A stretch of 64,000 nucleotides of DNA from Tahibacter sp042701255 (GCF_042701255.1 NZ_CP170554.1:2418001-2482000); one strand, 5' to 3'; shown: positions 26,486 to 49,252, counted from the first letter of the stretch. Numbers and translations: made by a program. Notes: generated from the sequence alone by a model not told the origin.

Positions 26486-28609
26486 ATGAGCGACGCGCGC
26501 GCGGCGTTCGATGCGGCCTGGCGCGAAGCCCAGGCCGCGCTGCAGCGCAACGATGCGGCGGCCGCGCTCGGGCCGCTGCAGCGTTGCCTGCAATGGCAGC
26601 CGCAGCAGCCCGGACTCTGGCTGCAGACCGCGGTCAGCGCGTTCCAGGCCGGCCGCGCGCCGCTGGCGCTGCAACTGCTGCAGGACGCGGCGCGGCGCTG
26701 GCCCGACGATCTCGTCATCCGTTTCCACGAAGCCTATCTGCAGGAACTGGCCGGCAACGCCGCGGCCGCGGCCGTCGGTTATCGCGAAGTTCTGCAGCGC
26801 AATGCGGCGCACGCGGATGCGCTGCGCAATCTCGCCGGTCTGCTCGCGCGCGGCGGCGATGCCGCGGCGGCATTGCCGTTGCTGCAGCAGCTGATCGCGC
26901 TGCGGCCGGCCGAGATCGACCTGCGCGTCAGCGCCGCCGAACTGGCCTTGCAGATCGGCGATGCCGCGACGGCCCAGGCCGTCGCCGCGGCAGCCGTCGA
27001 ACAGTCCCCGTCGCACGCAGCCGCATTGCGCACGCTCGCGCGCGCCGCGCGCCAGCGCCGCGATCTGGATACGGCGCTGCCGATACTCCAGCGCGCGGTG
27101 GATGCGACGCCGGACCGCGCCGGCCTCGTCGCCGATCTCGGCCAGGCGCAGGTCGAAGCCGGCGAGTACGACGCGGGCATCGCGACCTTGCAGCGTGCCG
27201 CCGCGTTGCCCGATCCGCAGCAGCGCACGATCGCCTGGCTCGCCGCATTGACCTTGCCCGCGCTGATGGACAGCGACGACGCCGTCGACGCGGCGCGCGA
27301 ACGCTTCGCCGAGCGGCTCGAACGGATCCATGCGGATCTGCGCCTGGATACGGCCGCGCAGATCGAGGCCGCGTATGCGGCGATCTGCCGCGTGCTGCCG
27401 TTTCCGCTGCACTATCAGCCGCGCGACAACCGCGCGCTGGGCCGGCGTTTCGGCGAGCTCGTGCAACGGATCATGCACGCAGCGGGCGGTGCGCTGGCCG
27501 AGCCTCCCGCGCCGCGCCGCGATGCGCGGCGTCTGCGCGTCGCGTTCGTCAGCGCCGAGCTGCGCGAACATACGATCACGCGCTATTTCGGCCGCTGGCT
27601 CGACGCGCTCGATCCGACTCGCTTCGAACGCTGGGCGTTCCACTGCGGCAACCTCAGCGACGCGACGACCGCGGCGCTCGCCGCGAAGGTCGATGCGTTC
27701 CGGCATCTGCCGCTGCCGCCGCTGCAGGTCGCCGCACAGATCCGCGCCGCCGCGCCCGACGTGGTCGTGCTGCTCGACGTCGGCATGGATCCGGCGATGC
27801 TCGCGCTCGCGGCGTTGCCGCTGGCGCCGCGCCAGTACCTGGCCTACGGCCATCCGGTCACGAGCGGCCTGGACGGTTTTTCCGGTTTCCTCAGCAGCGA
27901 TGTGCTCGAAGGCGCGGATGCCGACGCGCACTATCACGAACCGCTGATCCGCCTGCCGGGCCTCGGCGCGTTGCCGCGCCGGCCTGAACTGCAACCGCCG
28001 CTGCGCGAGACGGTTCGTGCTGCGGGCGCCGCGCCGCAGCTGCTGTGCCTGCAAAGCCTGAGCAAGCTCGTACCGTCGTTCGATACGACCTTGGCGCGGC
28101 TGGCCAGCGAAACCGGCGCAGTCGTCGGTTTCTTCACCGGCGCAGCCGGCCTGCAGCCGCTGGAGCGCCGTTTCCTCGCGCGCATCAGCGCCGCGTTCGC
28201 CGCACAGGGGCTGGCACCCGAACGTCATCTGCAATGGCGCCCGCGCACGGCGTACGCGGACTATCTCGCGCAGATCGCCGCGGCGGATCTCATCGTCGAC
28301 ACGCCGGTGTTCAGCGGCGGCGCGACGAGTCTCGATACCTGTCACGTCGGCACGCCCGTCGTGACCTGGCAGGGCGAATTCCTGCGCTCGCGCCAGACCG
28401 CCGGCATGCTGCGTCTGCTTGAATTGCCGCAGGGCATCGCCACGAACGAAGACGACTACATCGCGACCGCCGTGCGGCTGCTCGGCGACGCGGGTGCCGA
28501 CTCGGCGCTGCGCCGTCAATTGCGCGGGCGTTCGCCGCGGCTGTTCGAGGCCGGTGCCGGACTGGCCGCGTTCGCCGACCTGCTCGAAACCGGCCGCATC
28601 ACCGCATGA
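26486..28609 (+). CDS. TPR / GT41 (OGT- and SPINDLY-like) glycosyltransferase 1
   Basis: A 707 aa soluble protein predicted to transfer a sugar from a nucleotide donor to Ser/Thr or Asn of proteins. Residues about 1-270 form TPR repeats (ALQRNDAAAALGPLQRCLQ, LLARGGDAAAALPLLQQLI) that would present the acceptor. The catalytic GT41 region follows (RVAFVSAELREHTITRYFG, LLDVGMDPAMLALAALPLAP, YGHPVTSGLDGFSGF, LQSLSKLVPSFD). The donor-site loop is VFSGGATSLDTCHVGTPVVT. A similar but distinct gene lies just downstream beyond hslR, so an ancient duplication is likely. The donor sugar and target are unknown; no flagellin or adhesin gene is nearby. Confidence 0.85.
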   Translation: MSDARAAFDAAWREAQAALQRNDAAAALGPLQRCLQWQPQQPGLWLQTAVSAFQAGRAPLALQLLQDAARRWPDDLVIRFHEAYLQELAGNAAAAAVGYREVLQRNAAHADALRNLAGLLARGGDAAAALPLLQQLIALRPAEIDLRVSAAELALQIGDAATAQAVAAAAVEQSPSHAAALRTLARAARQRRDLDTALPILQRAVDATPDRAGLVADLGQAQVEAGEYDAGIATLQRAAALPDPQQRTIAWLAALTLPALMDSDDAVDAARERFAERLERIHADLRLDTAAQIEAAYAAICRVLPFPLHYQPRDNRALGRRFGELVQRIMHAAGGALAEPPAPRRDARRLRVAFVSAELREHTITRYFGRWLDALDPTRFERWAFHCGNLSDATTAALAAKVDAFRHLPLPPLQVAAQIRAAAPDVVVLLDVGMDPAMLALAALPLAPRQYLAYGHPVTSGLDGFSGFLSSDVLEGADADAHYHEPLIRLPGLGALPRRPELQPPLRETVRAAGAAPQLLCLQSLSKLVPSFDTTLARLASETGAVVGFFTGAAGLQPLERRFLARISAAFAAQGLAPERHLQWRPRTAYADYLAQIAAADLIVDTPVFSGGATSLDTCHVGTPVVTWQGEFLRSRQTAGMLRLLELPQGIATNEDDYIATAVRLLGDAGADSALRRQLRGRSPRLFEAGAGLAAFADLLETGRITA

Positions 28610-28623
28610 AACGAGAAGACCCC

Positions 28624-29037
28624 ATGTCCGCGAGTGCCGAATCCGCCAGCTCCGACGCCGTGCGTCTGGATGTCTGGCTCTGGGCCGCGCGCTTCTTCAA
28701 GACGCGCAGCCTGGCCAAGAGCGTCATCGAGGCCGGCCGCATCGAGATCAACGACGCGACCTGTAAACCCAGCCGTGCCGTGCGCGTCGGCGACCGCCTG
28801 CGCATCGTGCGCGGCGAAGACCGTTACGAGATCGAGGTGCTCGGCCTGAGCGATCAGCGCGGCCCGGCGCCGGTCGCCCAGGCGCTGTATCGCGAGAGCG
28901 AGGAGAGCCGCGCGGCGCGCCAGGCCGCCGCCGAGCAGCGACGGCTCGAAGCGACCGGCTATGCAAAGCCGGCGACCAAGCCGGACAAGCGTGCGCGCCG
29001 CCTGATCCGCGCGCTCGGCGACATCGACGCGCTCTGA
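28624..29037 (+). CDS. hslR: Ribosome-associated heat shock protein Hsp15
   Basis: A 137 aa S4-domain RNA-binding protein. Hsp15 rescues 50S subunits that carry a stalled peptidyl-tRNA. The S4 core spans about 14-80 (VRLDVWLWAARFFKTRSLAK, VIEAGRIEINDATCKPSRAV, VGDRLRIVRGEDRYEIEVLG), with a basic C-terminal extension ending in KPDKRARRLIRALGDIDAL. I prefer ATG 28624 over in-frame ATG 28606 because ACGAGAAG lies just before it; the upstream ATG overlaps the stop codon of the preceding gene. Confidence 0.93.
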   Translation: MSASAESASSDAVRLDVWLWAARFFKTRSLAKSVIEAGRIEINDATCKPSRAVRVGDRLRIVRGEDRYEIEVLGLSDQRGPAPVAQALYRESEESRAARQAAAEQRRLEATGYAKPATKPDKRARRLIRALGDIDAL

Positions 29038-29098
29038 ATCGACGGACCGGCCGGCGCGCCTGACCTACACTACGCGCCGGTCCGCCGCGGAACGCCTC

Positions 29099-31321
29099 AT
29101 GTCGCAAGTCCCGAATCGCCAGGCGCTGGAACTGTTCGCCAAGGCGCAGGCGCATCATCGCGCCGGCCAGCTCGGTCTGGCCGAAAGCCACTATCTGCGT
29201 CTGACCAAACTCGAACCGAACAACGGCGAAGCCTGGCATCTGCTCGGCGTGGTCGCGTATCAGACGGGAAAAATAGACAAAGCTATTTCGCACTATCGCC
29301 GCGCGGTGGAGCTGCGCCCGCGCGCAGCCGAGATGCTCAACAACCTCGCGCTCGCGCTGCGCGCCAAGGGCGATGCGGCCGGCGCTGCCGAGCATTTCGC
29401 GCGCGCGCTGCGCGTGCGGCCCGAATACGCGGCCGCGGCCTACAACCTCGGCCTGCTGCAGGAGCAGGCCGGTGATGCCGCCGCGGCCGAGCAGTCGTAT
29501 CGGCAGGCGCTGGTCAGCGAACCCGACGCGCTGCATGCGCTGACCAATCTCGGCAATCTGCTGCGCGCACAGGGACGGCTGAACGAGGCCGAACGGCCGC
29601 TCGCCCGCGCGCAGGCGCTGGCCGGCCAGGATGCCGCGGCCAACGGCAATCTCGCGCTGCTGCGCATCGACCAGGCGCGTCACGCGCAGGCGCGCGAGCT
29701 CGCCGAACGCGCGACGCAGCTGCAGCCGGACAATCCGGCCTGGTGGGAAGCCTTGGGCACCGCCTTGCGCCTGGGTCAGGACGCCGATGCGGCGATCGCG
29801 CCGCTGCGTCGTGCCGAAGCGCTCGCGCCCACGATCGCGGCGATTCCGCTGCAGCTCGCGCTGGCCCTGGCCGACAGCGGCGATTTCGCTGCGGCCGAAG
29901 CGGCTTATGCGCGTGCATTGGTCCTGGCGCCGGACTGGACGCGCGCGCGCTGGCAGCAGGCACTGGCCGTGCCGGCCGTGCCCGCGAGCACGGCCGAAGC
30001 CGAGGCGGCGCTCGCGCGCTTCGACGCCGGCCTCGATGGCTTGCAGCAGGATCCCGGCGACGGCGAAGCCGCGTTCGACTGCGCTCAATCCGTCGGCGTG
30101 TTTGCGATGCACTATCTGCCCGGCGATCACTCGGCGCGTCAGCGCCGCTACGGCGATCTGCTGAATGCGGTCGCCGCGCGCGCGCGGCCGCAGTGGCAGC
30201 AGCTGGACTGGATCGCGCTGGACCACGGCGGCCGATTGCGCGTCGGCTTCGTCAGCGCCTATCTGCACGAGCACGTCGTCGAACGCTATTTCGGCGGCTG
30301 GATACGCGGCCTCGATTCGGCGCGCTTCGAACGTTTCGTCTGGTATACCGGTGCGTCGGCCGACGCACGCACGGCGGTATTACGCGAGACGGTCGAGCAC
30401 TACGCCGAACCGGCGGGCTCTTTCGACGATTTCGCCGCGGCACTGCGCACCGCGCGCCTGGATGTGCTGATCCATCTCGACGTCGGTCTGGATCCGCGCC
30501 AGCAGGCATTGGCCGCGCTGCGGCTCGCGCCGGTGCAGTGCGCCGCCTACGGCCATCCGGTCGGCACCGGACTCGCGACGCTCGACTACTACCTGTCCGG
30601 CGCGGCGCTGGAGCCTGCGCAGGCGCAGCGGCATTACCGCGAGAAATTGATCAAGCTGCCCGGTCTCGGCTGTGCGCCGCGTGCGCCGGCAGCGCCGAGT
30701 ACGGGCGTGACCGACGATCTGCGCGTGCCTGGCCGGCCGCTCGCGCTGTGCCTGCAGAACCTGATCAAGCTGCCGCCGGCCTTCGATGGAGTGCTCGCTG
30801 CCGTACTGGCCGCGAGCGGTGCCGTGCTCGTGCTGTTCGACCGCAGCCCCGGCATCAGCCGGCGCTTCGTCGCGCGCCTGTCCGGAACGCTGCAGGCGCA
30901 GGGCCTCGATCCGGCCGACTGCCTGCGCGTCGAAACCGCGCGGCCGTACGCGGACTATCTCGCACTCGTGCGGCAGGCCGATCTCGTGCTCGATTCGCCG
31001 GGCTTCAGCGGCGGCGGCACCAGCCTCGACGCGCTCGGCGTCGGCACGCCGGTGGTCACGTTCGACGGCGAATTCGCGCGCGGCCGGCAGACTGCGGCGA
31101 TGTTGCGCCAGCTCGATCTCGCCGAACTGATTGCCGCGGACGATGCCGCGTACATTGCGCTCGCGACCGCGTTGCTCGCCGACGCGCCGCGGCGCGAGGC
31201 GCTGCGTGCACGGCTGCAAACCCGCGCGGCGGAACTGTTCGACAATGCCGACGTCGTGCCGGCGCTGGAGCGCTTTCTCGCCGACGCCGCACGCGCAGCC
31301 GCGGACTCGGCGGCGCGCTGA
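29099..31321 (+). CDS. TPR / GT41 (OGT- and SPINDLY-like) glycosyltransferase 2
   Basis: A 740 aa protein with the same architecture as glycosyltransferase 1. TPRs occupy about 1-300, starting with a canonical series (LAESHYLRLTKLEPNNGEAW, HLLGVVAYQTGKIDKAISHY, RRAVELRPRAAEMLNNLA). The GT41 catalytic part contains RVGFVSAYLHEHVVERYFGGW, LIHLDVGLDPRQQALAAL, YGHPVGTGLATLDYYLSG, LIKLPGLG and the donor loop FSGGGTSLDALGVGTPVVT. The TPRs here are closer to consensus than in glycosyltransferase 1, which suggests different acceptors. The gene converges with mutS. Confidence 0.85.
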   Translation: MSQVPNRQALELFAKAQAHHRAGQLGLAESHYLRLTKLEPNNGEAWHLLGVVAYQTGKIDKAISHYRRAVELRPRAAEMLNNLALALRAKGDAAGAAEHFARALRVRPEYAAAAYNLGLLQEQAGDAAAAEQSYRQALVSEPDALHALTNLGNLLRAQGRLNEAERPLARAQALAGQDAAANGNLALLRIDQARHAQARELAERATQLQPDNPAWWEALGTALRLGQDADAAIAPLRRAEALAPTIAAIPLQLALALADSGDFAAAEAAYARALVLAPDWTRARWQQALAVPAVPASTAEAEAALARFDAGLDGLQQDPGDGEAAFDCAQSVGVFAMHYLPGDHSARQRRYGDLLNAVAARARPQWQQLDWIALDHGGRLRVGFVSAYLHEHVVERYFGGWIRGLDSARFERFVWYTGASADARTAVLRETVEHYAEPAGSFDDFAAALRTARLDVLIHLDVGLDPRQQALAALRLAPVQCAAYGHPVGTGLATLDYYLSGAALEPAQAQRHYREKLIKLPGLGCAPRAPAAPSTGVTDDLRVPGRPLALCLQNLIKLPPAFDGVLAAVLAASGAVLVLFDRSPGISRRFVARLSGTLQAQGLDPADCLRVETARPYADYLALVRQADLVLDSPGFSGGGTSLDALGVGTPVVTFDGEFARGRQTAAMLRQLDLAELIAADDAAYIALATALLADAPRREALRARLQTRAAELFDNADVVPALERFLADAARAAADSAAR

Positions 31322-31520
31322 TCCGGCGCTTGCGGCGCGGCTCGCTCAGCGAACGGCGGTTCTTCGCGCACGCCCGATTCATGGCCGCGCGCGAACCCGC
31401 GCAACGCGCGGCTCGGAGCGGCAACCCCCGAAGTCGTGCGGCTCGAGGCAGCGCGCGACCCGGAGCAGACGCTCCGGAATCGCGCGAGCCGGAGCCACGC
31501 GCTACTCGGCACCACGCGTA

Positions 31521-34139
31521 TCAAAGCAGTGCGCGCAACCGGTACAGCGCCTCGAGCGCGGCCTTGGGCGTCAGCTCGTCGGGATCGATCTCGCGCAGCG
31601 CGCGCTCGGCCGCCGAGGTCGTCGCGAACAGCCCCATCTGCTGCGGCGCGTCGAGCGCGGCGCTCGTGGTCGCGACGGGCGTCGTGGCCGGCTGCTGTTC
31701 CAGCGCGGACAGATAGCGCCGCGCATTCGCGATGACGCCCTTGGGCAGGCCGGCCAGCGCCGCGACCTGCAGGCCGAAGCTGCGATTGGCCGGGCCTTCC
31801 TTGACCGCATGCATGAACACGAGGCTGTCGCCGTATTCGACCGCGTCCAGATGCACGTTGGCGATGCCCGTGTACTGCGCGCCGAGTTCGGTCAGCTCGA
31901 AGTAATGCGTCGCGAACAGGGTGAACGCGCGGTTGCGTTCGGCCAGCTGCACCGCGCAGGCCTTGGCCAGCGCGAGACCGTCGTAGGTCGACGTGCCGCG
32001 GCCGACCTCGTCCATGAGCACCAGGCTCTGCGCCGTCGCGTTGTGCAGGATGTTCGCGGTCTCGGCCATCTCGACCATGAAGGTAGACTGGCCGCGCGAC
32101 AGGTCGTCGCCGGCACCGATGCGCGTGAAGATGCGGTCGATCGGTCCTATCGCCGCGGCATCGGCCGGCACGTAGCTGCCGATGTGCGCGAGCAACACGA
32201 TCAGCGCGGCCTGGCGCATGTAGGTCGACTTGCCGCCCATGTTCGGGCCGGTGATCACGAGCATGCGGCGGCCGTCGTCGAGCACGAGATCGTTCGGCTC
32301 GAACGGATCGTCGCGCACTTGCTCGACGACCGGGTGCCGGCCGCGGCGTATCGTGATGCCGACCTCGCTGCCGAGCTGCGGCGCGACCCAGTTCAAGGCA
32401 TCGGCGCGGTCGGCCAGGGTCGCGAGCACGTCGAGCTCGGCCACCGCGGCGGCGGCCTGCTTGAGCGCATGCAGCTGCGCGTTCAAGGTGTCGAGCACGC
32501 CTTCGTACAGCGCACGTTCGCGCATCAGCGATCGTTCGCGCGCCGACAGCACCTTGTCCTCGAACGACTTGAGTTCTTCAGTGATGTAGCGCTCGGCGCC
32601 CTTGATGGTCTGGCGCCGCGTGTAGTGCGTCGGCGCGCGGTCGGCGTGCGCGTTGGTGATCTCGATGTAATAGCCGTGCACGCGGTTGTAGCCGACCTTC
32701 AAGGTCGCGATGCCGCTGGCCTCGCGTTCGCGCTGCTCCAGGTCGAGCAGGAACTGGTCGGCATTCGTCGACAACGTGCGCAGCTCGTCGAGCTCCGCGT
32801 CGAAGCCGCCGCGCAGCACGCCGCCGTCGCGCAGCAGCGCCGGCGGCTGATCCACCAGCGCCGTCGCGAGATAGTCGGCCGTCGGTGCGTGCTCGCCGAG
32901 CTGGTTCAGCAGACGATCCAGCAGCGGATCGTCCGCACCGGCCAGCTGTTCGCGCAGCCGCGGCGTGGCGAGCAGGCCGTCGCGCAGGGTGGACAGATCG
33001 CGCGGCCGCGCCGAACGCAGCGCGACGCGCGCGAGGATGCGTTCGAGGTCGCCGATGCCGCGCAGGGTTTCGCGCAATCCATTGCCGCGGCGCTGGTCGA
33101 TCAGCGCGGCAATGGCCTGGTAGCGGTGGCGCAATACGTCCTGCGCGCGCAGCGGCCGGTGCAGCCAGCGCTTGAGCAGGCGCGCGCCCATCGGCGTGAC
33201 GCTGTAGTCGAGCACGCCGAGCAGGGTGTGTTCGTTGCGCCCGCTCGCATGCGTGTCGAGTTCGAGATTGCGCCGCGTCGCGGCGTCCAGCGCGATCGTC
33301 TCGCTCGCGTTCTCGATGGCCAGGCCCGACAGATGCGGCAGCGCGCTCTTCTGGGTTTCCTCGACGTAGCCGAGCAGCGCGCCGGCCGCGGCGACGGCCA
33401 GCGGCAGACCCTCGCAGCCGAAGCCCGACAGATCGCGCGTGCCGAAGAAGCGGCACAGCTGGCGCGTCGCCGTATCGCCGTCGAAATGCCAGGGGCCGCG
33501 CTTGCGCAGGCCCGGCAGCTCGGTCACGAAGCGCGGCCAGGCCACGTCCTCGGCGACCAGCGTTTCGGCCGGCTGTAGCCGCGCGAGTTCGGAGGCCAGC
33601 GCTTCGGGCGTGGCCGTCTCGCTGAGCAGGAAACGGCCGCTGGTCAGATCGACCCAGGCCAGGCCGTAGCCGATCTTGCCGGCGGCGATCGCGAGCAGGA
33701 AATTGTCGCGGCGCTCTTCGAGCAGCGCTTCGTCGGTGACCGTGCCCGGCGTGATCACGCGCACGACCTTGCGCTCGACCAGGCCCTTGGCCAGCGCCGG
33801 ATCGCCGATCTGCTCGCAGATCGCGGCCGACTCGCCGAGCTTGACCAGCCGCGCGAGATAGCCTTCGGCCGCGTGATACGGCACGCCGGCCATCGGAATC
33901 GGCTGGCCGGCGGAATTGCCGCGCTGGGTCAGGGTGATGTCGAGCAGCCGCGCCGCCTTGCGGGCGTCGTCGTAGAACAGCTCGTAGAAATCGCCCATGC
34001 GGAAGAACAGCAGGGTGTCGGGGTAGTCCGCCTTGGCGGCGAAGTACTGGCGCATCAGCGGCGTGTGTTCGCCGTGACCCGGTTTCTCGGAAGAACTTTC
34101 TTTTGCAACAGCTGCTTGTACGTTTTTTTGAGCTGCCAT
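31521..34139 (-). CDS. mutS: DNA mismatch repair protein MutS
   Basis: Mismatch-recognition ATPase of 872 aa, the usual MutS length. Mismatch-binding Phe-x-Glu is in LLFFRMGDFYELFYDDA. Connector, lever (LELDTHASGRNEHTLLGVLD) and clamp domains follow. The ATPase has Walker A ITGPNMGGKSTYMRQ, Walker B LVLMDEVGRGTSTYDG and the signature GDDLSRGQSTFMVEM. ATG 34139 starts MAAQKNVQAAV; the frame is open further upstream but without conserved sequence. Codons 4-6 contain seven consecutive A (CAAAAAAAC), unusual in this GC-rich DNA. Confidence 0.97.
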   Translation of the reverse strand: MAAQKNVQAAVAKESSSEKPGHGEHTPLMRQYFAAKADYPDTLLFFRMGDFYELFYDDARKAARLLDITLTQRGNSAGQPIPMAGVPYHAAEGYLARLVKLGESAAICEQIGDPALAKGLVERKVVRVITPGTVTDEALLEERRDNFLLAIAAGKIGYGLAWVDLTSGRFLLSETATPEALASELARLQPAETLVAEDVAWPRFVTELPGLRKRGPWHFDGDTATRQLCRFFGTRDLSGFGCEGLPLAVAAAGALLGYVEETQKSALPHLSGLAIENASETIALDAATRRNLELDTHASGRNEHTLLGVLDYSVTPMGARLLKRWLHRPLRAQDVLRHRYQAIAALIDQRRGNGLRETLRGIGDLERILARVALRSARPRDLSTLRDGLLATPRLREQLAGADDPLLDRLLNQLGEHAPTADYLATALVDQPPALLRDGGVLRGGFDAELDELRTLSTNADQFLLDLEQREREASGIATLKVGYNRVHGYYIEITNAHADRAPTHYTRRQTIKGAERYITEELKSFEDKVLSARERSLMRERALYEGVLDTLNAQLHALKQAAAAVAELDVLATLADRADALNWVAPQLGSEVGITIRRGRHPVVEQVRDDPFEPNDLVLDDGRRMLVITGPNMGGKSTYMRQAALIVLLAHIGSYVPADAAAIGPIDRIFTRIGAGDDLSRGQSTFMVEMAETANILHNATAQSLVLMDEVGRGTSTYDGLALAKACAVQLAERNRAFTLFATHYFELTELGAQYTGIANVHLDAVEYGDSLVFMHAVKEGPANRSFGLQVAALAGLPKGVIANARRYLSALEQQPATTPVATTSAALDAPQQMGLFATTSAAERALREIDPDELTPKAALEALYRLRALL

Positions 34140-34508
34140 GATCGGTGGTCTGAGTTCGAAAATGCCGGCTTTCGTGGTCGTCGTCGTATCCAGGCGGTGT
34201 CCATGACGCGCTGGACACCGCGCGCATGTGTCCACGCGGCGCGACTGCGTCGTCGCGGACGCACGGGTGCGATGGCGCAACCCAAGGCCGCGAAGTATCG
34301 CCTGTCGCAGGGTTCAGCTGCGGGCTTTGCACGTCCGGCGGTGTCCCGGGCGGGATCCGCGAAGCAGGACGGTGCCCGAACCCGGCCGCAGGCCCGATCG
34401 ATTCTCCGGGCATCGCTGCCGGATCCCGCATCGGCATCGGCGCGGGCCGCGCATTCTGCGAGTCCGCTCACGGGGCGGAAAGACGGTGCGGATACCGCCG
34501 GCCGAAGG
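34140..34508. other. Gene-less stretch, 369 bp
   Basis: It lies between mutS and the TIR-protein gene, both on the minus strand. No coding frame, hairpin with T-tract or clear promoter was recognised. The mutS promoter should be in its left part. Confidence 0.5.
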
Positions 34509-36089
34509 TCAATCGCAGCCCGCGGCGATCAGCTGCTTCAGGCCCAGATCGGCGAGACGCTGACGCAGCAATGCGCTGCGCCGGTCGACGGCGGCTTTCG
34601 TGACGCCGGGAGACTGGCCGCCGGCGTTGGCTTCCGCCAGCAGCAAGGTCGCACGGAACGTGTCCGCCACCTGGGCCAGCCGTCCTTGACCGTTGCCGGC
34701 GTCGAGCGCCGCTTTCAGCATGCCGCCGGTGAGTTCGATGTCGGCGGCGGCTATGAAGGTGCGCACCAGTGCTTCGTAGCTGATCCGCGAAGCGTCCGGT
34801 TGCGCGATGCCGCCGGGGTTCGCGAAGCCGACCAGCGCCTCCCACTGCCGGGCGAGCACGCCGGAACCGTCGACGCAGCGCCGCAGATAGCGCGTATGCA
34901 GGGCCTGGCTGGACTGCAGCATGGGCACTACCAGCACTTCGGCGATCGGTGTTCTCTCGTCACCGGCCCAGGCAATGGTGCACGGCCTGCCGAAATGACA
35001 TTCCCCCTGGCCCATGAATTTGCGCCCCATACCGTCCTGGTCGCGCAGCGCCAGCCAGAACGTCTCGTTCCAGTGCTTCATGTCGGCGAACAGGTCGACT
35101 GCATGACTGGCATCGTCGTGGGCTCGGGTTCTCGCGCTGGCGAGGCCGAACCAGTTCGGCCGGCAGACTTCCTGGCCGTTCTCCGTCTGCCGGAAGCACA
35201 GCAGCACGTCCGGCAGCTGCGCCAGCTCGTTGCCGGATTCCCAGGCCTGGCCCGGCGCGGCCGTCGCGGAAATCTCGGTGATCACGATCACGCCTTCGGA
35301 TGCGAAGATGGTGTCCGTAGGCCCCGCATCGGGCGAGGCGGATGCTCTGGCGGGTGCGTCCGCCGGTTGCCGGTCGCGAATCGGCGCCGCAGGGTCGGCC
35401 GGCGTGTCGGCATCGCCGGCGGGCCGCTCGGGCTCGGTCGATGCCGCGGGCGTCTTCGATCGCCGGGAGCCGGACTTCTGCGGTGAATTCGGGGCGGCCT
35501 CGGTGATCAACGCGGCCCGCGGCGGCGCCGGTTCCGGTGTGGTCTGGCGGTGCGAGGACAGCCAGTAGGCGAGTGCTGCCAGACAAACCACAGTCGTGCC
35601 TGCCGCGATTGCATAGCGCATCAGGCGTGTACGCCGTTCCCTTGCAACGCGCAGGATTTTGGCCACCTTACGAATGCCCTGAACGACATTCTCGAAGGCA
35701 TCGTCCTGGTCTGACCAGCTCGCGATGGCCTTGCCGTCCTGGGGCAGCGCGGTGAATCTGGCGAACGATTCGGAATCCCATCCACAGTGGCGGACGATGA
35801 TCGGAACGACCCTCGTCAGTCGCTTTTCGTAGCGCCGCATCGCCTGTGGCAGCTCACGCGAATAGCAGAAGCTCGATGCAAGGAAATTCGGGCTGATCAG
35901 CAGCAGGACGATGTCGGCCTTGGCGATTTCGCGGTCGATCTTCGCCGTGTAGTCCTCGCCAGCCAGTAACTGGCGGTCATGCCAGGGCTCTATCAGTCTC
36001 TCGTTCTTGAGCAAGGCCAGATGATCGAGCAGCCTGTCCTTGAACGCCTCGTCCGCTCGCGAATACGAAATGAACACCTTTGCAGCCAT
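34509..36089 (-). CDS. TIR-domain membrane protein with an unidentified C-terminal domain
   Basis: A 526 aa protein. The N-terminal TIR domain (about 1-140) starts KVFISYSRADEAFKDRLLDHL, and it has Glu79 in SPNFLASSFCYSREL, the position of the catalytic Glu in NAD-cleaving TIRs. One membrane helix lies at about 158-177. A Pro/Ala/Asp-rich linker (about 180-265) leads to a C-terminal domain (about 270-526) beginning IFASEGVIVITEISATAAPGQ that I do not recognise. With a cytoplasmic TIR the C-terminal domain would be periplasmic. I chose ATG 36089 because GAGGGGGAAC precedes it. A signalling or defence role is plausible for TIRs but unproven here, since no partner gene is present. Confidence 0.75.
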   Translation of the reverse strand: MAAKVFISYSRADEAFKDRLLDHLALLKNERLIEPWHDRQLLAGEDYTAKIDREIAKADIVLLLISPNFLASSFCYSRELPQAMRRYEKRLTRVVPIIVRHCGWDSESFARFTALPQDGKAIASWSDQDDAFENVVQGIRKVAKILRVARERRTRLMRYAIAAGTTVVCLAALAYWLSSHRQTTPEPAPPRAALITEAAPNSPQKSGSRRSKTPAASTEPERPAGDADTPADPAAPIRDRQPADAPARASASPDAGPTDTIFASEGVIVITEISATAAPGQAWESGNELAQLPDVLLCFRQTENGQEVCRPNWFGLASARTRAHDDASHAVDLFADMKHWNETFWLALRDQDGMGRKFMGQGECHFGRPCTIAWAGDERTPIAEVLVVPMLQSSQALHTRYLRRCVDGSGVLARQWEALVGFANPGGIAQPDASRISYEALVRTFIAAADIELTGGMLKAALDAGNGQGRLAQVADTFRATLLLAEANAGGQSPGVTKAAVDRRSALLRQRLADLGLKQLIAAGCD

Positions 36090-36327
36090 CGTTCCCCCTC
36101 GGCGCGGCAAACCGGGCCGGCCAGAGCTACTGGCGCAAGGGCGTGCAGAATCTCAGGCCGTCGGATCGCGGCCGGCAATGCGCAGGCGCAGGACTGGCAG
36201 CGCGGCGCGGGATGCGGGTGAATGAAGCGAGCGGGGCGCGGGTAGCTTTCCGAATCCGTTGCCGACGAAGCAGCGGGCTGACGGTCCCGGCAGCCGCGGG
36301 CCGCTCCGCTTCCCGGCCAGACGCCGG

Positions 36328-36366
36328 GGCCGACGCCGAGGCGGCCGTCGACCCGCGGCGTCGGCC
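36328..36366 (-). terminator. Hairpin downstream of the NRPS operon
   Basis: GGCCGACGCCG and CGGCGTCGGCC form a perfect 11-bp stem with a 17-nt loop, 5 bases past the NRPS2 stop codon. A T-tract is lacking, so it may be a Rho-assisted terminator or an mRNA-stabilising hairpin. Confidence 0.5.
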
Positions 36367-36371
36367 TGGGC

Positions 36372-49252
<12,881 letters not shown>

